DNA of 64,000 nucleotides from Daldinia sp. FL1419 (Eukaryota; Ascomycota; Sordariomycetes; Xylariales; Hypoxylaceae): positions 1-64,000 of the forward strand of contig MU623342.1 in NCBI GenBank assembly GCA_025201765.1. The letters are read 5' to 3'. Under the pieces are notes generated by a model. The model made no database searches. It was not told the DNA's origin and was given only the letters and a program-made list of their open reading frames with translations. A program made the position numbers and the translations under genes. This document shows, one piece after another, positions 1 through 11,413 of the stretch. How positions within the stretch are numbered: the first letter of the stretch is position 1; each line of letters opens with the position of its first letter.

Positions 1-2321
1 ATATTATTTTTTTAAAAAAAGTTATTAAATTATTAAAATTTTTATATATTTTAAGAATAAAATCATGATATTTTATTAAAACTATTTCGAAAATCCCAAC
101 GGTTTTATATGATACAATGGTTTTCAGCATTTGCAACGATCGATTTCGAACTTAAAAATTCAATTCAGATTTGACCCCATTATTTTTCAATTTCAACCAA
201 TTAGAGGTTCTAAATCCCCGAAACGTTTCATCAAATACAACGGTTTTAATTTTACAATGGTTGTTGAAAATACCCCTTTGCCACTATGGTATGTATAAGA
301 AACGAAGGTAGGTGTCCTGTATACGAAGGCACGTTGGTGGTAATTACCTGCTACGTTGGGTGTTACCAGCGTTACCTACTTTATGTAAGTACATGGGTAG
401 ATCAATGGAAGGCAGGTGCCCAGGTGGATGGTAGGTAAAAGAGAAAGGCAGGTAAGACGGAAGTCGTATTGTAACTCCCACAAGAGTCGGGAGATCCGTC
501 ACATTCAACACTTTTTTTTCTCTCTCATCTTCTAACCTACCTACCTACCTCATTAAAAAAAAAAATTACCCACCAAGGTAGTATTTTAGGAGCCCAGGCT
601 TTCCCGAGTTTCCCAAGCTCCCAGGCTACGGGATGCAGCTCGGGTACGCTATGTTGCTTTAAACCCGGATATGAGGAAGAAGGAACAGAAGGTTTCATCG
701 TCATTTCTTACCCATTCATCCATCCTGTATCTCGCGTGTTTCTACCCCGTGTATCCCAATCCCATATCCAATCCCTTGCTGCTGGCGCGGCAAGAATTGT
801 TACGACTGGTTCCCAGCGCATCCAACTCGGTGGGGGTAACCATACTTTTCTATCTTGCTATACCTATTTCCTCGTGTATTTTACCCGACATGCAGGCTGA
901 CAGCATATAGAGAAACCCAGTAAGCCAAGCACTGGTCGATGCCCAAAGCTCTCTCATCACACGCAAACCGTTCAAAATTTGGACTATCGATGCGTGTGCT
1001 GTTGCTATCGCTGCCGTGGTAGTAATTGGCTCAAACTAAGATATTTGCCATTTGCCATTTACGGTTTGCGTCTTCAAGCCTTCAGCCATTTTGTCTTTTT
1101 ATTACAAGCAATTACGACGCATAACAGTCCAACCAGCTGACGCCATCCATGTTCGGTTTTTTTTCCTCAATTCACCCCACCCTTAACGCAAATGCACTTC
1201 CGTTTTTCTTCACCTTGCAGACGCCCGTGACGCCGTATATTCATTCCTACCTCTTTTTATCGTCCTTTGGACCAAAACCACCTGCGCTTGGTGCTCTTGG
1301 TACGCCCGGTCCCTTGCGGCCAGACCCAACCTAAGGCCGACCCAGACTCGCCTCTGCTTTGGTGCCTTGTCCATGCAACCACCAGCTACATGATCTTAGA
1401 GGCTAAGAAGGCGTGCTACGGCAGCAAGCTTTACATATGCACTTCCTCTTGTGACTACGGTCCGCTGCGAAGCTTGCAGCTCCACTTGCATAGCCACAGT
1501 AAAACCTAACAACCTACTTAGACTTCCTTAGCCTCTAACCTACTTGGAATTCATGAGTCATCGCATAAAATACACACCGTTGGAATGGATAGGGTAACAC
1601 CACGCATCCTACCGTGAAACCCAAAGCATCCAGCTGCACACTGCGGGAGGCACTGTCCGAGGCGCACCTGCCAGGGGGGAAGCAACGAAAGATCCATTTG
1701 AACCATGCAAGGCATGGGGATTATATAACCGCCAAGGAGACCAACTCCACGATTCCGTAGCCCATCGGCTCCATTTTTATTGCTTTTCGTGGTTACAATG
1801 ATCGAGCCGTCGTGGCGTGCCGTAGTATCATTCCCGCTTACCGTTTGTCCCGATTTGCCCGTTTCGGTGCGTACCGTACCACAACCAAAGTAAATTGATG
1901 CATATGATACCGAGGCGGTGAATGGGTACCATCAAAGCCCTCTTCAGATCAAATACCAAAGTAAACAAAGAGCGACAGATTGTGCTACCGAAGTGTCAAA
2001 TACGTATGCCATCCACAATTTCTGCATAGTATTTCATTGTTTATTACACGCCCCGGTGTAAATACAAGGATCTACACTTAAGTTTCCAGCGTTGAAAGCT
2101 ACCGAGTAAAAGTCGCCGGAATGTCGACGGCAAACGCACGAGAAGTGTACGATATATCGCCGACAACGAATATTTTAAGGGGACAGAACTAAGATTCTGA
2201 GTAGAAATTAAACGCAGAACCGATTGAAACACCAAGTCCATTAATCGAGGGAAAGAGAAAACCGGAACACAAGACATACCTAGAGACGAAAGAAATAAAC
2301 CGATCAGCACAAAACAACAAC
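1..2321. other. Intergenic region, AT-rich at the window edge
   Basis: No gene is supported here. The first roughly 290 bases are strikingly AT-rich with homopolymer runs, unlike the mixed composition that follows, and may be the edge of a degenerated repeat. An ACCT tetranucleotide run lies at 535-550. Short open frames between 671 and 1509 lack recognisable motifs, splice partners or codon patterns of a gene. The last few hundred bases are the presumed promoter and 5' UTR of the methyltransferase gene. Confidence 0.6.
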
Positions 2322-3758
2322 ATGGCCGAGGCTAATAGGTTGCACTTCAAGTAAGCTAGACCCCCGTTTTATTCGAATCTAATTCGCCGAAATCATATCA
2401 TTCCTTCCTGTTCTGGCACGTATTCTACGTATATTGAGATGGTATCATCCTTCATGCGGGAACTATATCCCATCCTTGTTATGGGAGCTCCATTATCAAG
2501 CAGATGTCGAAGCCTAGTCGGCTGTGATGTGGAGGAAGAAGAATAGGAACACGGCATGTACCCGTACTTCATTATACTACGGCCATGTCTCTTTCTCTCC
2601 CGTTTCTCGCTAAGGACGAAAGGAATTTACTGGCAAGTTTTACCTGTCTTTCCCCCTAGCTTAGCTTCGATTTACGTATGATCCATATATGGGGCCAAGG
2701 GGCCAATTTGGTAATATTTTATTTTGAAGTGTGACCCATCCGAGAAGCATTGACGCACAATTGAACCTTGTGGACCGATATATGCGGCACAGCGCGGCGC
2801 GGGCGGTATATTGTGTACCAGATGACCGAGAATGAGGAATAGCAGCTAAAATGACATCCCGGCAGCGAAGAGGCGTCAACGTACGACTCTAAACACGGCA
2901 AGCTTAACGAGCGCTTAATGGAAGAGATTCAAGCTCGGCTGGACTGGATTGGTGTCGACTGGGCCGACGACGACGACGACGACGATAGCAGCGAAGATGC
3001 GAAATCAAACCCCACCAAATCTCATAAGGAGGTACGGTTGCTAGACTACGCTTGCGGAACAGGTGCAATGTCAAGAGTAAGCCTCAATTTTGTAGAAAGA
3101 TCACCCCTAACCTTTTCGTTCTATACGTATCAATCACTTCGAATGTGGTCGATGTTGGAATCAATTTTTTCTAACTTCTAATAGGCTCTTGCCCCTTACA
3201 CGACGCAAAGCGTTGGTATTGATATATCAGAAAATATGGTTGCAGCGTATAACTTACGTGCTGAGAATCAGGTATGTCTAGGGTATTCCCGCTATAGCTG
3301 GCGAGACACGCCTAAAATCTCTATAGGGCTTATCACGCGATGAGATGCATGCCGTAGTGGGAGATCTTGCAGCGGCAGATGGCCCCCAGCCTTCGGAGCT
3401 TTTTTCAGACCCGCGCTTCTTCGGCTTTGATATAGCGACCGTCGGGGGTGGGCTCCACCACTTCGCGGACCCGGAGCTGGCTGCCGACCGCCTCGTCGAA
3501 CGTTTACGCCCCGGTGGCGTTTTACTGGTCTGGGACTTCCTACCGCACGGGCCTCACCACGGACATAATACGCATGCAGTCATACATCACGGTCTTTCCG
3601 AGGAAAGAGTCCGAAAAATATTCGAGCACGCCGGAGCCGGGAAAGGCTTCTCGCTCGAAGTACTCGGCTCCGGCCTCATGCCCGGCCATTATGCACAAGA
3701 GGGCAAGGAGCTTACGAAGAGACACATATTCCTAGCCCGAGGAGAGAAAGCCTTATAG
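2322..3758 (+). CDS. Class I SAM-dependent methyltransferase
   Basis: Four exons: 2322-2350, 2866-3076, 3185-3271 and 3327-3758, giving 252 residues. The first exon is only 29 nt (MAEANRLHF plus two bases). It joins at AA|C to a second exon that reads NEEASTYDSKHGKLNERL, as is usual at the start of fungal UbiE/COQ5-like methyltransferases. All junctions keep frame. Motif I is visible as LLDYACGTG (about residues 68-76), followed by the acidic GIDIS strand end, and a later GGGLHHF and RLRPGGVLL (motifs IV and post-motif). An Asp-rich loop (seven Asp in a row) precedes motif I, and a His-rich stretch follows the core. The substrate cannot be told from sequence; small molecules or lipids are possible for this family. 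Intron 1 is 515 nt, long for this window. Probably soluble, since no signal peptide or membrane segment is seen. Confidence 0.9.
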
Positions 3759-6155
3759 CCACAACATCTAATATGTTGCGAATAACTAAAAGCTTATACA
3801 AATATATTCGGGCAATGCGTCCTTAATTACTCGTGGTGAAGCTCTCCACTACAGCGCTGGAATTAGCGCCACCCCACATCGATTTATTTTACGTAGGTAT
3901 ATAAGGAGTTCAGCATTCGTACAAAATTATAATATCGCCTGCTTTAACTTTTCAATTATATTCGATAGAGCAGCTAAGCTCTCTAAGTACTTCATTCCCA
4001 CTTCCGACTTTCTACAGCCCGCCTATCCAATCGGTATAATCATATTGGTCACAACCCAAATCCCACCCAGTGTTAAACACTATCATATCCAAAAATTACC
4101 AAGTATTCTGAACGTACCGCGCCGTACAGAGTGCGTTTGAACTCTTCTCGATAACATCAAGTGATACCTGGTATGGCGATGATAAATTCTACTTTCGTCC
4201 TAGTGGGCGTGCCTGTCCTCAAGAGAATATCAGTAACGCTATAGAGGACGACTAGAGCACCTCCCCTCGAGTGAGATAGAATTATAGATGTTGCGGACAC
4301 GAGAAATCCCCTCCTGCCTGCCTATAGCATTATTCTACCTAGTGACCGTTAGGTATGGGTGACCAACCCTTGCTAGGAGAAACCCCTTCAAAGCATGCCT
4401 TTTTATAACTACCTGTTGGGATCACCCATACACCTAGCGTGTCACCCTTTGCTAGTTTATCCCGGTGGGATTCGAATAACAAGTACCCGAATTGTCAGAT
4501 ATATACCCAGTGACTTCTGTCATACAGAGTGACTTCTAGGGCAAACATATTGATCTAGTAATACCTGACCTCCAAAGCGCTGACGGGGACGGGCACCGCC
4601 TTTTATATACCTCGTACGCCACCACAACTAATCCCTATCCACTTATCTCTTGACACGAATATACGACGTGCTCTGTGCGTTCGTACCTATCCAACTCTAG
4701 ATGAATTTGTGAGCATGGAATGGCATGTGGCAGGAGTAATTAACGCTTGGAAGCACAATGATTAAAGTAACCAGCCCGTACTATTGTTTAGAATCGTAAG
4801 TTTGAAGTCTACATAATCACCTACCATCCCTAACTCTTAGGGCAGGTTGGTCAGCTACGGTACCATCATCAGCGCCCCTCTCTACTTCATAGCTAGACAG
4901 CTCGGGTGGGAGCGCAGGCAAATACGTGTCGATGTTGAGGTCTTAGTCGTTTGTTGCACGACATGTCCGACTATGAGGTAAGGGAGAGGCAACCTTCAGG
5001 GTGAATTATATTCCCTACCTACCTAGGTAGGTAGGTATTCTGTACGCCTGTATGTGACGCGGCATAGACTCGGAATATCGGGCCCTTAGAATAAATATTC
5101 TAAGTTTCGGCTACGAGGGCCATAGCGGCCTGGAGATTCAGTAACGATGTTCTCTCGTTGAGCTTATCGTGGAGTGAACCAAGTTGTACAAAATGTTTCC
5201 GTCGTTATACGAGACGAGGAAGCCTTAAACCACCAATGGGAACCGTGTGGTCGTGTTTACTGAAGGTGGCCTTTGTTCTGTACATCCTATATGGAAACTT
5301 GCGAGAACTCGCATGCTTGGTAGATATTTCTCGTACTCATTACCGTTGAACAACTGGTTTCTTTAAGAGAAAACAATCGTATTGTCGGTCGATTAGGCAT
5401 TACTCGGTACCACCTATAATCCCAACGCTCAATTGTTCGCTTGCAATTACCAATACATCGTATCAAGAATACCAGAGTATATACCTAGCCAAGCTCCTAC
5501 GTCTCGCTCTTTTCCCATTTAGGGTCTTGCGAAATGGGACAGGGTAAATTCCTTCATGCCCACAACACTCAGGTCCCATGGATACTTGTTTATAACAGCA
5601 TCGTATCAGACTATTTATCGCCCTTTCCTTTCAGCTAGAGAGCCCTCTGGTTGAAACCCTCCCAGTTTATCGCTTGGGTTTGCAATCCCGGTTACTTCAC
5701 ATCATCCGAAGCCAGGTGTTTAAAACTGCTCCTGTGAAAATATCTAGGGAAGCAGAGTCGAGTCTTGGTCATGCGTATTACAGCTAACGAACATAAGGTA
5801 TAAATAATCGATTAGAACGGCCATTCAAAGCCATAATATAAAGTACCGCATTATAGCCACGTCGTCTATCATATAACAACGAAATAGAAGGGGATGGGTC
5901 CATATACCTAGCTGCCCTGTGGGCAGGAGGGCACATTACAACTTGCTAGCCGCGTCACGGATGTAAGTACCATACAATTAGATAAAGAGACTTTTCACAA
6001 GGGGTATGATTCTCATAATTACTCCCCAAAAGCCTAGGGAAATTATCTACCTACCCAGTCTAAACCAGAGGCTTCGTTCATGAAAATCCTCCTCACATCA
6101 AAAACATAGGTAAAAGGACAAGACGGTATGCCCGGCCGTAACGATATTACATTAA
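3759..6155. other. Intergenic region
   Basis: About 2.4 kb between a plus-strand gene and a minus-strand gene, so both ends are 3' flanks. I see no coding signal; open frames are short and interrupted. It holds a 22-bp perfect palindrome built from ACCT and AGGT units at 5014-5035, an inverted repeat (4353-4362 with 4422-4431) and a 10-bp direct repeat (4509-4518 and 4528-4537). Confidence 0.6.
5014..5035. repeat. 22-bp palindrome of ACCT/AGGT units
   Basis: The sequence is its own reverse complement: three ACCT-type units run into three AGGT-type units around a central CCTAGG. Similar but shorter CCTAGG-centred runs recur through the intergenic DNA of the window, for example near 27445, 27590, 32090 and 38680. 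Confidence 0.85.
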
Positions 6156-7865
6156 TTACCCCTCCTCGACTTCCGACAGACGCGAAAACCTATCTTCACT
6201 AGGATACGCACGAAGGCAGACATCCTCAACCACATAATCGTCTATCGAATCATCCCTCTTCATCTCGAAGCACCTCTGCGGACAGGCCCCAAACCTGTTT
6301 CTATGCGGCCGCGGCGGGAATATGCGCAGCGAGATCGGCTTCCACCCGCCGATATTAATCACAACAGTCCGCCACGTACTCTCTTGCTTGTTCTGCTTGC
6401 CCCGCACCAGGAATCGTAGCGTGTCCATCGTAGCGCAGCCATCTCGGTCTACATGGACCTCATAATTAGGCATCACGAAGTCGGGAAGCCAGACCGTCTG
6501 TGTGTGTAAAGTGAGGTCCTTGAGCCGCGGGAAGTTGCACAGCGTGTGAAGGAATTTCCTAGGGTCGACTTCCAAGGGGTCCATACCGATTTCGAGAAAT
6601 TCGAGATGGACTAGTTTGGTGGAAAGTTCGGTAAGATCTCCTATGGATAATGTGGGATACCGTTTTGTTTCGTCCTCGAACCCGAGGTAGTCTCGGAAGC
6701 CCAGATGCTTTAGCGAATTGGCATGGCGGAGTATCGCATCTATCGGGAATAGTTCCGTATAGCACGTTATATTGATTTTGTCGAGGGCTCTGATACCTCC
6801 TATGAGCGAATGTAGCAACCTCGTTGCATCCTCACGTCTGTCCGTATACACTGTACCCCAGTCCGCGTCTTCCATTGACGTATGTGTACTGAAGTCTGCG
6901 CAATGGATTTCCCGGATGCGCTCGAGTTGCTCGGGAGAGACGGAAGTAAGAAATCTATAGAGCGGTACATCGATAAGGGTTAAACGTCGCAATCGGGAGA
7001 AATCCCAATGCTTCCGAACGTCCTCGGCGGTATGGACCCAGTCGTACGATCGAAGTAATATTCCTTCAAAGGGTGGCAAGCGTTCACCCTCATTGAATTT
7101 GAAATATACTCCTTGGCCTAGGCCATTATAATTGAGGTTATCGACAAGGGGAGACCTAAGGAGAAGTCGTCTCAGCTGATCGATGGCGCTTGCGAGATGA
7201 GTGTCTATAATGTCTAAAGAAGCCATGTTGCTTGCAGGGATTCCTCGTATGAAGATTTCACTGTAGAGATCGTCTAAAGGTAGTTTCTCAACATGTATCC
7301 TTGTTCTGTTAATCTCAAGGTGGTAGGTACTCAATATATCAGACGGGGTTGAGATATAAGGCTCCGGGCTCCTAAGATATTGATTTTCAATACAACGCCA
7401 TCTTTCTATGTCAGCCATGTTGATTCTAGAAGGGCTAAAAATATTGAATACCTTAAAGAGAAAAGTTTCTGTACTCTGTCTAACAATCTCCTACTGTTTT
7501 CTGGGTCCAGATTGCTCCTCGTTCGAATATGCCTAGTGAATAAGAACATGTTTCTAAAGAAATAGGGAAAATATATTTCGGACAAGGGGTCTATTATCCG
7601 TTCATTAAGACATATTGTCTCAAACTGAATGGGTGTGATGATGGTATCGAACCCTCTAGATACCAGGCGAGCGTTTGCGAGCGCCCAAGGATCAACATCT
7701 CGCAACTATGGAGACCTGCCATTAATTATCGAGGCTCCAAACAACGTGACAGTCGGTAGTTAGGGCAATACATACCTCTCGAAATATAATTGTCAAAATT
7801 TCTGTGCTAAAACTGTCGAGGGAAAGTGTTTGTTTAGTATTGCCCACTGTGGCTTCTACTGCCAT
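6156..7865 (-). CDS. F-box protein, fungal type
   Basis: Minus-strand gene with three proposed exons: 7776-7865, 7452-7705 and 6156-7371, total 519 residues. The N-terminus reads LSLDSFSTEILTIIFREL then DVDPWALANARLVSRGFD (residues 14 to about 53), an F-box that would bind Skp1 in an SCF ubiquitin ligase. It continues as the long C-terminal region typical of a Pezizomycotina F-box family (LLRSYDW, KHWDFSRLRRLTLIDVPLY, INIGGWKPI), presumably the substrate-binding part. Intron 1 (70 nt, GTATGT to ATAG) is clear. Intron 2 (80 nt, 7372-7451, GTATTC to CTTAG) is inferred from frame and from the family layout, with a weaker donor. I chose the ATG at 7865; an in-frame ATG at 7955 would add a basic 30-residue leader. 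Substrate unknown. Confidence 0.85.
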
Positions 7866-8453
7866 GAGTCGACTATGGCAGCGCTTCTTTACTTTAGGTT
7901 GAATGAAATATAAGTAAGTCGGATAACTCGTCCGTATAGTCTTGACTTGGGTCATAATGGATAGTCTGTCAAAAACCAGATGTATTACAACAACTACGAC
8001 AGCCCAACTTATTAGAGTGACGTTGTTTCTTAATAGTAGATGAGCCGACTAGTACCTAGAGCGACGTTGGATGCGGTAAACAACAAGGTGACAGGTGACA
8101 GAAAAGACACTAGCAGTTAGGCGGCGTCTGGAAATTCAAGGAGCGAAGACAATTTATCAGATGGAAGAGCTAATAAGTAGAGGGCGGTATACCGATTCCA
8201 ACCTTGAGCTAGACTCTGGTAGATCGAGAAGGGGGGGGGACACTAAACTACCCGTGGATAAAATAGCGAATGTGGACGTGTGGACATGTGGACAATTTGG
8301 ACTCGCATATTGTCCGAAAATAGTATATAAATTGTATGTCACGAACCCTTGAGCTATCCAAATATTAGCTACTTGTACGGTAGATGGACTGGATGATAGG
8401 TTGGGATACGCACGTAACCATCTTAGACCTTTCCATGCCTCCCTAGGTCCTAG

Positions 8454-8588
8454 GATGAAGCCCCGGTGTCACATCAAGATCCATCAGTGGAGCTGAGACG
8501 GAAGCTAAAGAAGAGGAAATTAAACATCAAGCTTAGCGAGCACACCGCCATCCTCGCGAAAACCGGCAGCTTTAAGCTCGATAACTGA
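8454..8588 (+). pseudogene. Possible terminal-exon remnant
   Basis: After an in-frame stop at 8451-8453 the frame is open for 44 codons and then stops. It is charged and reads like a folded-protein tail (SVELRRKLKKRKLNIKLSE, then TAILAKTGSFKLDN). It has no ATG, and a CCTAG just before it could be a splice acceptor. No upstream exon could be matched with confidence; the frame at 8095-8352 is a possible partner only. Family not recognised. Confidence 0.2.
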
Positions 8589-11082
8589 ACCGCAAAGCTG
8601 GAGATGATTCTTGAAAGAAGATGAGACGACCCATCCCAAGCAAGCCAATAAGATATTTCTAACGGTCCGAACTTGCGGTTATGGTTATCCCTCGTCTCAA
8701 CTTGAGATGACAAAAGAAAAGGATTGGTACCACATGGTTAAACATCAGCAGATGGCTTCGGACGAATAATGTAACAGGAGGAAAAAAAGATGCGAGAAAA
8801 AAAGATGCGAAGTCAAGTTCCAAACTGTAAAAAGATGTGGTGGTACCTAGGTAGCGTGGTACTTGGGTACATCTCGAATTCGCAAGTTTCGCCAAAAAGA
8901 GGCGACCCCACATGGCGCTAACACCCGCTTCTCAAATCGCGCGGTGAGGTTGCCGATTACATAGTACTTTTTGGACGCCACGCGCAAGCCACGGCCTCGG
9001 AGCTGAACCGAACCCCGCCGCCATCACACGTGGATAAGAAGAAACGTAAAATCTAAATAGCTTAATAACTAAACGTATTCCTATTAGTTATTCATGAGAT
9101 TGATGTTATAATTCATAACCTTTATTTCGCTGTTTTGTTCGTAACATTTATAGTTCTTGCTTTATATTTCTGTTCCCGTCAAGTATAACTTGGACCATAA
9201 TATCGAAAAGATGATGGTGTACCTCCGTTCCTAAACGTATCACTTACCCCATTAGGAAATCAATTAAAAGTTCGGATCTCGCATGTCCAGGGTTCCAAGC
9301 GGGCGTACCATCTAGCATTACATATCATGTATGCTTAATGCGATGTACGTACAAATCTACCCACGCGCGCACTCTAATCCGGTCCGAAAAAGCAAAAGCC
9401 ACAAAAGGGTGTGCGTGCGCAAAGACAATAAAAAAAGAAAAAGAAAAGTGCGCAAGATCGACGATCTACCGGTGGCTAGATCGGGAGGAAATCTAAGCGG
9501 CAAGGGGGCATTATAGTTAGCATAACATAATCTACATGTATGAGAATCAGGGTATCATAGCGTTCCTGGGGGAATGGGGAAAAAGGGAAGGGAAATACAA
9601 TAATACAACGATAATACGGATTTCACTCATTCGCAAATCCCACGCCCCCCGGTCCGGCGCACCTTGGGGACCCGCCAGAAAGGCTCGCCCGGCTCTGCCC
9701 GCGTCGTCCAATCGCAACTACGCATCTAGAGGCTCCGCCGGTATTTTTTTTGCGGGGCCCGTCTTACATAGGTGCAGTACATGGTACAAAACCTAATGTA
9801 CCTCCCATCCCAACATGAACTTATTAGACGCATAGCATGTCGTTGCTAACTGTCCGAATATCATTACAATACCTACCCACCATGAATATTTACCGGTCTT
9901 TACGAATCGAGCAATTTAGAAAGAAAACACCGCAATGAAAACAATAGTGTGAAATACCCTCGGCTAACCACTATTGGCAACCCGGACAAAACCACCCAAC
10001 GTTGCATGCGTGGTTTGCCTTTTTACCTTTGCATCATATTATCAGCAACCGGTCAACTCGACTTGCAGACAATATCCCTGTAAATATGGAAAATAAGCAA
10101 TGCATTATGCCTCTCATGCGCGTATATCCCAGCCATACCTCTTAGCTATACCCCCCCAGCTAACGAGGTAGGTAAGTAACTACTCCAACGCATTGCTCAA
10201 CCCGACAACACTGCAAAAACGGCTGCTTCAACCGGCTCGTGTCTCCCAAGCTAATGTCCCAACGGTGGCTTACGGCCTGAACCAAGTTCCCCTAGTCCAA
10301 GAAAAAAAAAAAAACCTTACGACGACTCCCCTACGCCAAAATACGAGCCCCGTCGTATTCTCCCACGTGCTTGCCAAACCCTTAGTCAGGACAGCAAACG
10401 GAGTCGTTAGCTGCCCCCCCTCGGACTAGCTAGATAGACGGCCCAGACCTGATCACAAGTCGGTAGTAAGGAGAGGGACCTTCTCTCCTTCTAGAACACA
10501 TGTTCCCAAGCGATGGGGCGTTACCAGCATTGACAACCCTATAACGCTAAGAAACTAGACTAGGCACATACCTACCTAGGTCGGCAGTTAGTTATCGTAC
10601 TGACTTCCATTGTAATAATGTAATATAAAATACGAGCCCGGCTTACCTAGACTTACGATGCGGCTCCAACTTCTAGTATACGGGATAAATACCACAGGAT
10701 GGCATGGCATACCCAGCTCTATCTATACCGGGCTGGCGAAGCCGCTCCTATACCTGCTCTCTCCAATTATTTCACAGCGGAGCTCATTAACCACCATCAC
10801 GACCTATCTTACTATCCTCGAAACCTTAAACTAATCTGCTCTCTTTCTTCCCTAGCCCTGACCCTGACCCTCTCCTCCTACATCATATAATCTACCGTCG
10901 TAGCCTACCTGTCCCTACCTAACTCACCCATCACAATCTTAGGAGTCATACCTACCCCTTAGCAACTAGGAAAGCATCTCTAGCGCGTAAATCCATGACC
11001 GCATCCCATCACCTAGCAGGGTAAACGCCGAACGAAACACTCTCCTATCCTACTACCCATCTCCCTATCACCTTATCATCTA

Positions 11083-11124
11083 CTCACACAACACAACACA
11101 ACACAGCACAGCACAGCACAGCAC
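11083..11124. repeat. Pentanucleotide microsatellite (ACACA/GCACA)
   Basis: Two adjacent blocks of five-base units, first CACAA-like and then CACAG-like, in the 3' flank of the VHS-GAT gene. Confidence 0.85.
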
Positions 11125-11413
11125 TCAAGCAAGACACAAAGCCCATGCAAACGATCGAACTGAAGTCTTAACATTTGGGGAATCTCGTTTAAGACGAAAG
11201 CAGCGACGGCAACAAGCAATACTAAACAAGGCATCGAAAAGGCCCAAACCTCAATACAACAACGGAATACCTGAGCATAGAGCATCGTGGCTGTTTCTCA
11301 GCCTTTCCCACCGCCTCACCGCATTAAAGTCTTATAGTTAGACCCTCCTCCCCTTAAACCAGATAGCCGGGGATTATGCAAACACACACAAGACATTATC
11401 GATAACTCCCTGT

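Larger units (their letters stand above)
7866..11413. other. Intergenic region with possible coding remnants
   Basis: About 3.5 kb. The left end is the promoter of the F-box gene, the right end the 3' flank of the VHS-GAT gene. A short frame at 8454-8588 looks protein-like (separate entry). The rest has short open frames without motifs, an A/T-rich patch around 9050-9180, a C/G-rich patch around 9645-9760 and a pentanucleotide repeat at 11083-11124. Confidence 0.5.

Noticed and set aside
671..1509. Three short plus-strand frames
   Set aside because: They overlap in different frames, have no motif and cannot be joined by introns.
2044..2310. 88-codon minus-strand frame
   Set aside because: It lies in the 5' flank of the methyltransferase gene on the other strand and has no motif.
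2661..2901. Minus-strand frames upstream of the methyltransferase core
   Set aside because: They fall within the proposed first intron and overlap each other.
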